Of a DNA stretch of 64,000 bases, positions 1 through 8,810 are shown one piece after another. The DNA is taken from positions 33,792 through 97,791 of the forward strand of contig CAJMSX010000004.1 in NCBI GenBank assembly GCA_905216195.1, given 5' to 3'. The position numbers and the translations under genes are program-made. Origin of the DNA: an uncultured bacterium. GTDB taxonomy: Bacteria > Bacteroidota > Bacteroidia > Bacteroidales > Marinifilaceae. The notes beneath the pieces are model-generated. The model was not told the DNA's origin. It did no database searches and saw only the letters and a list, made by a program, of their open reading frames with translations. How positions within the stretch are numbered: the stretch's first letter is position 1; every line of letters starts with the position of its first letter.

Positions 1-1424
1 ATGGTAACGGCAAACTGACGGTATAACATACCCGTTATCCCCCCCAGAAAACTCACCGGAACAAACACAGCCGCCAGGACCAGAGAAGTAGCCACCAAAG
101 CCCCCGTTAAACCGTGCATAGCCTTTTTAGTAGCCTCGTAAGGAGACAAACCCTCTTTTTCCATATAGCTTTCCACGGCTTCCACCACGACGATAGCATC
201 GTCTACCACGATTCCGATGGCCAATACCAGTCCCAGTAAAGTCAGCATATTCAGCGAAAAGCCCAGAATCAACATCACGCCGAACGTACCGATCAGCGAA
301 ATAGGCACCGCCACCAAAGGAACCAAAGAAGCCCTCCAATTCTGCAAGGAAAGAAATACGACCAGGATAACCAGAATCAACGCCTCGAACAAAGTTTTAT
401 ATACCTCATGGATAGATTCCGAAATATAAGTAGTGATATCAAACGGAATATCGTAACTCAACCCTTCGGGAAAATTCTTGCTGATATCCTTCATGGCGGT
501 CTTCACGTCCTCCGCCACCTGCATAGCGTTCGCCCCCGGCAACATGTAAATTCCCAATACAGCCGCATTCTCCCCGTTAATCCCGCTCTCGGTCGCATAG
601 GAGGAAGCCTCCAGCGATACCCTCGCCACATCCCGCAGCCGGATCACGGACCCATCCGCATTGGCCCGGACTACAATCTCTTCGAACTCCTGAACCGTAG
701 ACAAACGCCCCTGCGTAGTGATCGGAATCGTCACATCCGTCCCGGTAATGGGTTGCATACCCAACACTCCGGCTGCCGACTCCCGGTTCTGGTCTTTCAA
801 AGCATTTTGCAAATCCTTTACCGTCAATCCGAAATTGGCCAAACGGTCGGGCATCACCCAAATGCACATGCCGTAATACCGGCTGCCGATATTCGACACC
901 CGGCCTACTCCCGGAATCCGCCGGATAATATCCAGCACATTGATCGTAGCGAAATTACTCAGATAAATTTCATCGAAACGGGAATCGGTCGATTTCAGAC
1001 AAATGGTCATCAATTGGCTGGAGGACTGTTTTTCCACTTTGATACCGTTTTGAATCACCTCGGCCGGTAAACGCGATTCCGCTAATTTCACCCGGTTCTG
1101 CACTTCCACAGCCGATAATTCCGGATTGGCCGAAATATCAAACGTAATATCGATAGTCAAACCACCGGAATTACTGCTGCTCGATTCCATGTAAAGCATA
1201 CCCGGCGTCCCGTTCAATTCCTGCTCGATCGGGGTAGCTACCGCCTGTGAAACCGTCAAAGCGCTGGCTCCCGGATAAGAGGCGGTCACTTTCACTACCG
1301 GAGGTGTAATTTGCGGATATTGATCTACAGGCAACAGAAACAACCCGATAAAACCTATAATTACGATCAGAATAGACAATACTGCCGAAAAAATCGGCCG
1401 GTCGATAAAAAAAGTCGGTTTCAT
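1..1424 (-). CDS. RND efflux pump inner-membrane subunit (AcrB/HAE1 family), C-terminal part outside window
   Basis: Proton-driven inner-membrane pump of a tripartite efflux complex. About 474 N-terminal residues are present and the gene runs off the left edge, so roughly half of the usual 1,030-1,060 residues is missing. Visible are the first transmembrane helix (RPIFSAVLSILIVIIG), the porter-domain start (LPVDQYPQITPP) and helix 4 with the proton-relay pair D408-D409 in GIVVDDAIVVVE. The ATG overlaps the stop of the upstream adaptor gene by 4 bp (ATGA), so the two are translationally coupled. A TolC-like gene may follow beyond the window. The substrate cannot be read from sequence. Confidence 0.95.
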   Translation of the reverse strand, partial: MKPTFFIDRPIFSAVLSILIVIIGFIGLFLLPVDQYPQITPPVVKVTASYPGASALTVSQAVATPIEQELNGTPGMLYMESSSSNSGGLTIDITFDISANPELSAVEVQNRVKLAESRLPAEVIQNGIKVEKQSSSQLMTICLKSTDSRFDEIYLSNFATINVLDIIRRIPGVGRVSNIGSRYYGMCIWVMPDRLANFGLTVKDLQNALKDQNRESAAGVLGMQPITGTDVTIPITTQGRLSTVQEFEEIVVRANADGSVIRLRDVARVSLEASSYATESGINGENAAVLGIYMLPGANAMQVAEDVKTAMKDISKNFPEGLSYDIPFDITTYISESIHEVYKTLFEALILVILVVFLSLQNWRASLVPLVAVPISLIGTFGVMLILGFSLNMLTLLGLVLAIGIVVDDAIVVVEAVESYMEKEGLSPYEATKKAMHGLTGALVATSLVLAAVFVPVSFLGGITGMLYRQFAVT

Positions 1425-2605
1425 AGTTTACCTCCTTTTTCCTTGCGGATCAATCCGGTCAGAGTTACCGAATCTTTCCGGTTCTCCGGCTTGCCTTCCG
1501 CTTCCTCTATCACCAATACACCAGGTGACAATTTGTGATATCCCTCCGTAATAATCGTTTCTCCTAACCCTAATCCTCTTTCCACAACAACCCGGTTTCC
1601 TACCTCCGGCCCGGTTTCGATAAATCTTTTTTCTGCCGTACTATCCCGGCGCACCACATATACATACGCCCCTCCCTTTTCAATGACGACCGCTTTCGCA
1701 GGAACCACCACCGCATTTTCACGGACGTCCAACAGCAATTTTACCTTGGTAAACTGTCCCGGCAATAATTTCCGTTCCGGATTCGCCAACTCGGCACGGA
1801 CACTGAACGTACCCGTTTTCGGATCTACCTGAGGCTCGGCAAAGTCCACCAACCCCCGGAGAGGATATACGGAATTATCCGCCATAGTTACGGTAATATT
1901 CGGTTGCCAGGAACGGGAGGTATCTTTTTCCCCCAATTTCACATTCCGCTGCAGGCTCCGCAGGTAATCCTGAGCGGTCAGACTGAAATCCACCAAAACC
2001 GTATCGCTGTCCACCACGGTAGCCAGTAAGGATTTCGCCCCCGGTCCTACCAAAGTCCCTATATCTACATAACGTTCACTGATGTAGCCTGAAATCGGGG
2101 ATTTCACCGTCGTATAACTCAACTCCAATTGAGACTGGGCCAGGTCGGCCCGGCTCATAGCTACACTCGCTTTTGCACTTTCATAAGCCGCAACGGCATT
2201 GTCCAAGTCTAACTGACTGGCCGCTTTCTGCTCGTATAAAGGACGTAAGCGCTCCACATCCCGGGCCGCTTTCGCCTCCTGAGCCAAGTCCTTTTTCAAC
2301 TGGGCATCGGCCTTATCCGCCCGGGCTTTATACTGGGCACGGTTGATGACAAATAAAGGCTGATCCTGGTAAACCCGTTTCCCCTCCTCAAAAAGCATAC
2401 TTTCCAGATAACCTTCTACCCGCGCCCGGACTTCTACAAATCGCCTGGCCCGGATGCGTCCTACATATTCACCGTAAATTTCCACATGATCCGTCCCGGC
2501 TTTTTCCATCTTTACGACCACCCGTTCCGGTTCCTTCTCTTTTTTACAAGCTGTCGATAAAACGGCCGTCAATGCCGCTATAATCCAAATGTACTTCCTA
2601 TCCAT
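1421..2605 (-). CDS. RND efflux periplasmic adaptor lipoprotein (membrane fusion protein)
   Basis: Adaptor joining the inner-membrane pump to an outer-membrane channel. The 394-residue product begins with a lipoprotein signal ending in a lipobox (VLSTAC), so it is probably anchored by Cys20. It then shows a barrel-sandwich/lipoyl half (VRARVEGYLESMLFEEGKRV), an alpha-helical hairpin with many Ala/Lys/Asp residues around positions 95-155, the second lipoyl half (YTTVKSPISGYISER) and beta-barrel domains (LPGQFTKVKLLLD). It is translationally coupled to the pump gene by a 4-bp overlap. A pair of 21-bp-spaced direct repeats lies about 130 bp upstream. Confidence 0.94.
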   Translation of the reverse strand: MDRKYIWIIAALTAVLSTACKKEKEPERVVVKMEKAGTDHVEIYGEYVGRIRARRFVEVRARVEGYLESMLFEEGKRVYQDQPLFVINRAQYKARADKADAQLKKDLAQEAKAARDVERLRPLYEQKAASQLDLDNAVAAYESAKASVAMSRADLAQSQLELSYTTVKSPISGYISERYVDIGTLVGPGAKSLLATVVDSDTVLVDFSLTAQDYLRSLQRNVKLGEKDTSRSWQPNITVTMADNSVYPLRGLVDFAEPQVDPKTGTFSVRAELANPERKLLPGQFTKVKLLLDVRENAVVVPAKAVVIEKGGAYVYVVRRDSTAEKRFIETGPEVGNRVVVERGLGLGETIITEGYHKLSPGVLVIEEAEGKPENRKDSVTLTGLIRKEKGGKL

Positions 2606-2731
2606 AACTGATTGCTATTATTTAATGTTGAAAAATCCACTGAAAAATATGTGCCACAAAAAAGTCATATAAATAATAGGTTAATAATCAAACAATTATA
2701 ATAAAACACCCGGATATTTCGGATAAAATAA

Positions 2732-2767
2732 TGTAGAAAAATTCCCCGTCATTGTAGAAAAATTCCC
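2732..2767 (-). repeat. Two direct repeats of TGTAGAAAAATTCCC at 21-bp spacing (candidate regulator site)
   Basis: TGTAGAAAAATTCCC occurs at 2732-2746 and again at 2753-2767, a 21-bp period or two helical turns. It lies upstream of the adaptor/pump operon. Same-face direct repeats with this period are typical of LytTR-type and some two-component regulators. The regulator itself is an inference; only the repeat is seen. Confidence 0.5.
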
Positions 2768-2934
2768 GTAAAAAATGCCCCGGCCCCTTCTTCCATCCCG
2801 GCCCATATAAGGCTTCCTTCTGAAGAAAAACTGCATACAATCTACCGTTTCCAGAGCAAAACATCCGCAAAATGGGTAATTTGCAACAAAATAAGAAAAT
2901 TGTCTAATAAACACTTAAATAATGCGTTTTTCAT

Positions 2935-2942
2935 TATATTTG
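2935..2942 (+). promoter_or_regulatory. Bacteroidota -7 promoter element TATATTTG
   Basis: Matches TAnnTTTG exactly, 26 bp upstream of the thioredoxin-like lipoprotein start. A partial TTG lies further upstream but no full TTTG was seen at the ideal distance. Confidence 0.5.
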
Positions 2943-2968
2943 TCGATGACTACTTAAAAAACCGAATT

Positions 2969-4120
2969 ATGAAAATCAAGGCTTATTTCACTTTTTGGGT
3001 CATACTGACCGTATCAACGGCTTGCTCCCGCAAACAAAACGTTTTTCACGGAGAAGTGCAAGGCTTGAAAGCCGGGGACCGAATCGTACTCGCCGTACAA
3101 AACCTCAATGGACCGGGGCGTATTCCCAAAGACAGTATCGTAGTTTCCAAAGACAACGAATTTACGTTAAAAACGTCGGTAACCGATGAATATGGATTTC
3201 TAACGCTTCTGAAACCCGGAGAATCCTTTAATCCGGAAAGTGAAGGACAGCCCCGGATTTTCTTAGAAGGCTTTTCGGAAATCCGGGTGAAAGGGGATAC
3301 CGAAAACTGGTATTACCTGCGTCCCTCCGGAGGTTTGTACGAACATCCGGACATGCAAGCCATTAATCAAATCACCTGGAAGGCGCTGGATATCCAGCAA
3401 AATGCATTTCAATTGCTGGATCAGGCGGAAAAAAACGGGGATTCCCTTCAACAAGCGGAGGGCATGAAATTAATCGATGAGTCGAACGATATGCTTATGA
3501 GTGTGGATTCTCTGGAAAAGGTATTCCGGTTAAAAAACCCGGATAATGCCTATTCCGCCGCCCTGCTCCGTTACGAATACCTGGATATGGCTGATTTTTC
3601 CGAATACGAGAAGGCCTTTGAACAACTCTCTCCCCGGGTGCAAGCCTCTCCGGCCGGCCGGGAAATAGCTCTGTATATCCAACAGAAAAAAACAAGCGAA
3701 CCGGGAGCCGTGGCTCCGGATTTTGCGATAAAAGATACCACCGGAAAAATTATCCGCTTGTCGGATTACCGGGGTAAATACGTCCTCCTGAATTTTTGGG
3801 GAAGCTGGTGCGCTCCCTGCCGGGAATCCCTTCCCAAATTAAAAGAATTGTATACCAAGGTACAAGGAAAAGATCTGGTAATGATCGGTATTGCCTGTCG
3901 CGAACAAAGTGAAACCTGGAAAAAATCGATCCGGGAAGAAGGTCTCGAATGGTTGCAATTGAACGATGCTCATTCCCCGGAGGGACAGTCGGTACAAAAA
4001 ATGTACGCCATCGACGGAGTGCCCACCTGTGTACTCATCGATCCGGAAGGAAAAATTCTTTACAAAGAACATCCTTATATTCTCATACTGAGAGTAGAAT
4101 ACTTATTGCTGAAAAAATAA
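2969..4120 (+). CDS. Thioredoxin-like lipoprotein, TlpA/AhpC-TSA family with N-terminal DUF4369-like domain
   Basis: Periplasmic or outer-membrane-anchored thiol-disulfide oxidoreductase. I chose the ATG that starts MKIKAYF because it opens a lipoprotein signal with lipobox VSTAC; an upstream in-frame ATG would add 23 residues, and the promoter box lies inside that extension. The middle region resembles the DUF4369 module common in Bacteroidales. The C-terminal ~140 residues form a thioredoxin fold with the redox motif WCAPC (C281 and C284) after VLLNFWGSW, and the conserved cis-Pro region DGVPTCVLID. The next gene starts 10 bp downstream, suggesting an operon. Confidence 0.92.
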   Translation: MKIKAYFTFWVILTVSTACSRKQNVFHGEVQGLKAGDRIVLAVQNLNGPGRIPKDSIVVSKDNEFTLKTSVTDEYGFLTLLKPGESFNPESEGQPRIFLEGFSEIRVKGDTENWYYLRPSGGLYEHPDMQAINQITWKALDIQQNAFQLLDQAEKNGDSLQQAEGMKLIDESNDMLMSVDSLEKVFRLKNPDNAYSAALLRYEYLDMADFSEYEKAFEQLSPRVQASPAGREIALYIQQKKTSEPGAVAPDFAIKDTTGKIIRLSDYRGKYVLLNFWGSWCAPCRESLPKLKELYTKVQGKDLVMIGIACREQSETWKKSIREEGLEWLQLNDAHSPEGQSVQKMYAIDGVPTCVLIDPEGKILYKEHPYILILRVEYLLLKK

Positions 4121-4130
4121 AACCAATCGT

Positions 4131-5270
4131 ATGAATTTTTTTATAAGAACCGGTCTACTTCTGGCCTTTACAGGTTTCTACGGTTGCGGCCAGCCGGCAC
4201 AACATACAGGGATACCATCCGAAACCGTAAAATACGCGGGACCGAATGCCGGCAGTTTGTCGGAATTTATTCAATCGGTCGAAGTTCTTCCCCTCCGGCA
4301 TGAAAATAAACATTTCATCGGAGCAGTCGACCAGATTTTCCATCAAGACAGTTCGTACTATATAACGGACTCCAAAACGGGAACGATTTTCCGCTTCAAT
4401 GAAGAGGGTAAATTTCTGAATAATATAGGTACCAAAGGGAAAGGCCCTCAGGAATACCACAGTGCGCTGTCCTATTCCGTCGATGAAAAGGAAGATCAGG
4501 TTTACATACAGGGAGGTCCTGTTTTCACGCTGAAACTCTTCCGATACCTGAAAAACGGGAAATGGCTGGAAAAAAAAGAAGTACCCCTTAACGTTTCCCA
4601 TTTTACCCACAAAGACCACACTTTTTGGGTTCACCTCAATCCGCTCAACAAAGTATACCGTTCCAGAATTCTGCGACTAGACCGGAATTTGCAGGTAAGG
4701 GATTCTTTCCTGCCTCTGCAGACGGAACCCATCCCTTTTATGACCCCTCGCCATATGTTTTATTCGTATCAAAACCGGCTGTATTTTTGGTTGCCGATGG
4801 AAAACCGGTTGTATGCCATTCAGCAGGATTCCGTATACCTGTGTTATACTTTCGATTTCGGGAACCAAAACATACCGGAGCTCGATCCTTCTCTGGAACC
4901 GATGAAAATATTACAGATTGTCAGCTCCAAAGAGTATTGTGATTTACAATCTTTTATGGAAAACGACCGCTATCAGTTGGCTTTGTTTTCCCGGGAAAAC
5001 CCCGTAGTCCCCCGCACCCCTTTCGTCTACGGCATCCGAGACAAGAAAACGGGGAAATGGCAATGGGTAGATGCAGAGGACAATTCGAACTGGTACAAAA
5101 ACAAAATATACGGATTTGATAAAAACGGCAGATTGATCTGTTTTCTGTTGGGGTACGAAATGGAAGCATTCATTAAAAATAATAAATCGCTGGTGAGCAA
5201 TCCGGAGGTTTTGTCTTCCTTCAACCCGGAACAGGATATGTTCCTCGTTTTATGTACCTTAAAACGGTAG
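4131..5270 (+). CDS. 6-bladed beta-propeller lipoprotein (DUF5128-like)
   Basis: Secreted lipoprotein of 379 residues with a signal ending in a lipobox (GFYGC). The body resembles Bacteroidales 6-bladed beta-propellers: YYITDSKTGTIFRFNEEGK, then GTKGKGPQEY, a typical first blade and GPQE turn. No catalytic motif is visible. It lies 10 bp after the TlpA-like gene and is probably co-transcribed. A second protein of this general type is encoded at 24.1-25.3 kb. The specific ligand is unknown. Confidence 0.75.
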   Translation: MNFFIRTGLLLAFTGFYGCGQPAQHTGIPSETVKYAGPNAGSLSEFIQSVEVLPLRHENKHFIGAVDQIFHQDSSYYITDSKTGTIFRFNEEGKFLNNIGTKGKGPQEYHSALSYSVDEKEDQVYIQGGPVFTLKLFRYLKNGKWLEKKEVPLNVSHFTHKDHTFWVHLNPLNKVYRSRILRLDRNLQVRDSFLPLQTEPIPFMTPRHMFYSYQNRLYFWLPMENRLYAIQQDSVYLCYTFDFGNQNIPELDPSLEPMKILQIVSSKEYCDLQSFMENDRYQLALFSRENPVVPRTPFVYGIRDKKTGKWQWVDAEDNSNWYKNKIYGFDKNGRLICFLLGYEMEAFIKNNKSLVSNPEVLSSFNPEQDMFLVLCTLKR

Positions 5271-5359
5271 GTTTTCCCACACTTTTTCAAGAGCACCGCT
5301 GTTCTTTTTCCCATTCGGATAGAGGGCCCGGTTCTCCACCTGTAAGATCTCAGCCTCAG

Positions 5360-5391
5360 CTGCAACGCCGCTTTACCTGCTGGCGTTGCAG
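5360..5391. repeat. Perfect inverted repeat CTGCAACGCC / GGCGTTGCAG
   Basis: Ten-base arms are separated by 12 bases. There is no T-run on either side, so a simple intrinsic terminator is unlikely. It lies about 90 bp after the beta-propeller gene. Confidence 0.5.
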
Positions 5392-5551
5392 TTGCCGGGT
5401 AAATCACGGTTAGCCGGGTTTCCGGCTCAGAAGAAGAAATGCCGGCTTCTCAACGGTTGATTCCCTTCCCACAAACGAATTTTCTTTCTATTTGTTTTCT
5501 CCCGGGCCCCTCTCCTCTTTCTCCGGAAATTGGAAGCTGTCTGTTTTTTCC

Positions 5552-5559
5552 TATCTTTG
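5552..5559 (+). promoter_or_regulatory. -7 promoter element TATCTTTG for the ABC-F gene
   Basis: Exact TAnnTTTG match 39 bp before the ABC-F start codon, with a TTGG about 18 bp upstream as a partial -33 element. Confidence 0.6.
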
Positions 5560-5598
5560 CGGCCGAAATAAAAATAGCAAACCGCTCATTCCGACAGT

Positions 5599-7242
5599 AT
5601 GATTTCAGTTGACAATTTAACGGTGGATTTCGGCGACCGTATTCTTTTTAAGGATGTTTCCTTCCAGATCAATGAAAAAGACCGGATCGCCCTGATGGGG
5701 AAAAACGGGGCAGGAAAATCCACCCTACTCAAACTACTGGCGGGTGTCCGTAAACCCACCCGGGGAGCCGTATCCATGCCCAAGGATACGGTCATCGCTT
5801 ATTTACCGCAACATTTGATGACCGAAGACGGGCGCACCGTTTTCGAAGAGGCTTCCCAAGCTTTTTCCCATTTATTCGAAATGGAAAAACGGATAGAGGA
5901 TCTGAATCGCCAACTGACGGAACGTACCGATTACGATTCTCCGGAATATTATAAACTGATTGAAGAGGTATCGGCCCTGAGTGAAAAATTTTACAGCATC
6001 GACATGACCCATTTCGAGGCCGATGTGGAAAAAACGCTGCTCGGATTAGGGTTTAAACGGGAGGACTTTCAGCAGCCGACCCGGGATTTCAGCGGAGGAT
6101 GGCGGATGCGTATCGAATTGGCCAAAATGTTGCTGAAAAAGCCCGATGTCCTCCTGCTCGACGAACCCACCAATCACCTGGACATCGATTCCATCCAATG
6201 GCTGGAAGAGTTCTTGGTCAGCAACGGAAAAGCCGTCGTCCTGATTTCCCATGACCGGACTTTCGTAGATAATATCACGACCCGCACCATCGAAGTTACT
6301 ATGGGCCGCATCTATGATTACAAGGTCAACTATTCCAAATACCTCGTCTTGCGGCAGGAAAGACGCCTCCAACAACAAAAAGCTTACGACGACCAACAAA
6401 AAATGATTGCCGAAACCAAAGAATTTATCGAGCGGTTCAAAGGCACTTATTCCAAAACCTTGCAAGTACAATCGCGAGTGAAAATGCTGGAAAAACTGGA
6501 ATTGGTAGAAGTAGATGAAGAAGACACCTCCGCTCTGCGGTTGAAATTTCCGCCTTCTCCCCGATCCGGCAACTATCCCGTCATCGTACAGGAATTATCC
6601 AAACGCTACGGAGAGCACGAAGTATTTAACGATGCCGCTTTTACTATAGAACGGGGCGAGAAAGTGGCATTCGTCGGAAAAAACGGAGAAGGGAAATCCA
6701 CCCTGGTTAAATGTCTCATGGGAGAAATCAAAGATTATACAGGCAAATTAACCCTGGGGCACAATGTACAAATCGGTTATTTTGCACAGAATCAAGCCTC
6801 CTTGCTGGACGAAGAACTTACCGTATTCCAAACGGTAGACGACGTTACACCTCTGGAATTGAAAAGCAATACAAAAAATCTGCTGGGAGCTTTTATGTTC
6901 AGCGGGGACGATATCGACAAGAAAGTGAAAGTGCTTTCCGGAGGAGAACGTACCCGCCTCGCCATGATCCGTTTGTTGCTGCAACCCGTCAATCTGCTGA
7001 TTCTGGACGAACCGACCAACCACCTCGATCTCAAAACAAAAGATATACTGAAAAATGCACTCCTCGATTTCGACGGTACCCTTATCGTCGTCTCCCACGA
7101 TCGGGATTTTCTCAACGGACTGGTGAAAAAAGTATATGAATTCGGCAACCGGAAAGTAACCGAACACCTGGAAGATATCAACGGATTCCTCCGGAAGAAA
7201 AAAATGGAAAACCTCCGGGAAATCGAAAGGAACAAAAAATAA
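5599..7242 (+). CDS. ABC-F family ATPase (ribosome-associated, two ABC domains)
   Basis: Soluble protein with two ATP-binding cassettes and no membrane segment, as in ABC-F translation factors that act at the ribosomal E site. The 547 residues show Walker A motifs GKNGAGKST (34-42) and GKNGEGKST, signature motifs FSGGWRMR and LSGGERTR, and Walker B motifs LLLDEPTNHLD and LILDEPTNHLD. A linker rich in Lys/Glu/Gln (RQERRLQQQKAYDDQQK) lies between the domains. Length and architecture fit the housekeeping EttA/YbiT/Uup-like group better than dedicated resistance proteins, but the subfamily cannot be fixed by eye. Confidence 0.95.
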   Translation: MISVDNLTVDFGDRILFKDVSFQINEKDRIALMGKNGAGKSTLLKLLAGVRKPTRGAVSMPKDTVIAYLPQHLMTEDGRTVFEEASQAFSHLFEMEKRIEDLNRQLTERTDYDSPEYYKLIEEVSALSEKFYSIDMTHFEADVEKTLLGLGFKREDFQQPTRDFSGGWRMRIELAKMLLKKPDVLLLDEPTNHLDIDSIQWLEEFLVSNGKAVVLISHDRTFVDNITTRTIEVTMGRIYDYKVNYSKYLVLRQERRLQQQKAYDDQQKMIAETKEFIERFKGTYSKTLQVQSRVKMLEKLELVEVDEEDTSALRLKFPPSPRSGNYPVIVQELSKRYGEHEVFNDAAFTIERGEKVAFVGKNGEGKSTLVKCLMGEIKDYTGKLTLGHNVQIGYFAQNQASLLDEELTVFQTVDDVTPLELKSNTKNLLGAFMFSGDDIDKKVKVLSGGERTRLAMIRLLLQPVNLLILDEPTNHLDLKTKDILKNALLDFDGTLIVVSHDRDFLNGLVKKVYEFGNRKVTEHLEDINGFLRKKKMENLREIERNKK

Positions 7243-7304
7243 ATAAACTTTTCCTTTTCGGGTTTCGTATAGTTGTTCGGAATAAACTTAATTCGGAAAA
7301 GACC

Positions 7305-8705
7305 ATGACGATTCCCGGCTTACGAAAATCCCTGCTTAACCTGACAGGGATTTGCTTGTTTCTTTTTCCCTTTTCTGACCTGCCCGCTCAGAACGATACC
7401 CTCCGGCAGGTATGGAACCTGGAACAGACTCTCCCGACAAACGATAGTTGGTGGCACAAATTCGGCGACTCCATTCTCGACAGCCTGATCCGGAAAGCCG
7501 TCGCCCATAATTACGATCTGCTCAATGCCATCAAAAACATCGAATTGTCTAAGTCCCGTTTACGCATACAGCAAAGCGCCTGGTATCCGGAACTCAGCTT
7601 CTCCGCTTCCTACACCCCTGAAAAAAACAGCCTGGGCATCGAACACATCAACGAACGCAATTACATCGGACAAGCGGCTCTGAATATGAGCTGGGAAATC
7701 GACGTTTTCGGAAGCATCCGTAAAAACGTAAAATCCCAACGGGAATATTACTATGCTTCCCGGGAAAATTATCGGGCCGTGATGGTATCTCTTATCGCCC
7801 AGTTATCGTCGGTATACATTCATTTACGCACTTACCAGACACAACTGGAAGTGGCACGTCAAAATCTGGAATCTCAAAAACAAATCCTCGATCTGACGGA
7901 CACCCGTTTCCATACCGGTCTGGCTTCCCGTCTGGACGTATCCCAGGCCAAAAGCCTTTATTTACAAACCCAGGCCGCCATTCCCGGCATAGAAGCCGCT
8001 ATATACAGTCAGATCAACAGCCTTTGCGTACTCAGCGGAGAATATTCCGACAGCCTTCGACGAAAACTGGCCCATAAACGTCCTTTACCGCCCGGACAAC
8101 ATATCCCGGTCACCGGTATTCCGGCCGATCTCATCCGCCGACGCCCCGACCTGAAAGCAGCGGAAAAAAATATGGAAGCCCTGACAGCAGCTGTCGGCGC
8201 TTCCCGAGCCGACTGGTTTCCGAAATTTTATCTTACCGGAGCCTTCGGTTTCGGTTCCGACAAATTCGAACACTTCTTCCGGAAAGAAAACATGGACTGG
8301 CAAATCAGTCCGGCAATCAAATGGACCTTTTTCAGCGGCCGCCGCCTGGTGGAAACGGTTCGTTCGGCCCAGATTCAGCTGGACGAAGGCATTAACGATT
8401 ACAACAACACCCTCTTAACCGCCTTACAGGAAGTGGACGACGCTCTGATTTCCTACAACAAATCCCTCCGTCAACTTCAAGCCGACCGGGCAGCCTTCGA
8501 GCAGGCAAAAGAAACGTTGTCCCTGGCGATAGACCTCTACCGGCAAGGACTTTCGGATTACCAAAACGTACTCAATTCACAACGCGACGTTTTCAATTAT
8601 CAGAATGCCCTGGTTACCGCCGAAAGCAATGCCCTGCTTTACCTGATTCAATTATACAAAGCCCTCGGAGGCGGATGGGAAACCGAAACGGCTCAGGATC
8701 GATGA
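7305..8705 (+). CDS. TolC-like outer-membrane efflux channel (OEP/NodT family)
   Basis: Outer-membrane channel of a tripartite efflux pump. The 466-residue protein has an N-terminal signal ending near LPAQ and two outer-membrane-efflux repeats. The first includes LSKSRLRIQQSAWYPELSFSASY; the second begins near IPADLIRRRPDLKAAEKN, the usual start of the second OEP half. The coiled-coil helices are visible (VARQNLESQKQILDLTDTRF). No Cys follows the signal, so it may not be lipidated. It is on the same strand as the adaptor and pump at 11.1-15.4 kb but is separated from them by a minus-strand sigma-factor operon. Confidence 0.94.
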   Translation: MTIPGLRKSLLNLTGICLFLFPFSDLPAQNDTLRQVWNLEQTLPTNDSWWHKFGDSILDSLIRKAVAHNYDLLNAIKNIELSKSRLRIQQSAWYPELSFSASYTPEKNSLGIEHINERNYIGQAALNMSWEIDVFGSIRKNVKSQREYYYASRENYRAVMVSLIAQLSSVYIHLRTYQTQLEVARQNLESQKQILDLTDTRFHTGLASRLDVSQAKSLYLQTQAAIPGIEAAIYSQINSLCVLSGEYSDSLRRKLAHKRPLPPGQHIPVTGIPADLIRRRPDLKAAEKNMEALTAAVGASRADWFPKFYLTGAFGFGSDKFEHFFRKENMDWQISPAIKWTFFSGRRLVETVRSAQIQLDEGINDYNNTLLTALQEVDDALISYNKSLRQLQADRAAFEQAKETLSLAIDLYRQGLSDYQNVLNSQRDVFNYQNALVTAESNALLYLIQLYKALGGGWETETAQDR

Positions 8706-8810
8706 GCCCCGCTTCCCAGGATACAGAATCTGAGGTTTGAGGGTACAAACTGGGGATTCACTTCAAACTCTTTCCTCATCCGGTACCTTCACTCCCTCCC
8801 GCGGGATACT

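Larger units (their letters stand above)
2606..2968. other. Divergent intergenic region between efflux operon and thioredoxin-lipoprotein gene
   Basis: AT-rich, gene-free region serving two divergent genes. It contains the two direct repeats and the TAnnTTTG box listed separately. Short open frames here lack any recognisable domain. Confidence 0.7.
5271..5598. other. Intergenic region with a 10-bp perfect hairpin
   Basis: No gene seen. Contains the hairpin at 5360-5391 and the ABC-F promoter box. Confidence 0.6.

Noticed and set aside
408..1070. Long plus-strand frame opposite the first RND pump gene
   Set aside because: Antisense shadow; the opposite frame encodes clear pump motifs including the Asp408-Asp409 pair.
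5360..5391. Hairpin read as an intrinsic terminator of the beta-propeller gene
   Set aside because: Neither strand has a following T-run; kept only as an inverted repeat.
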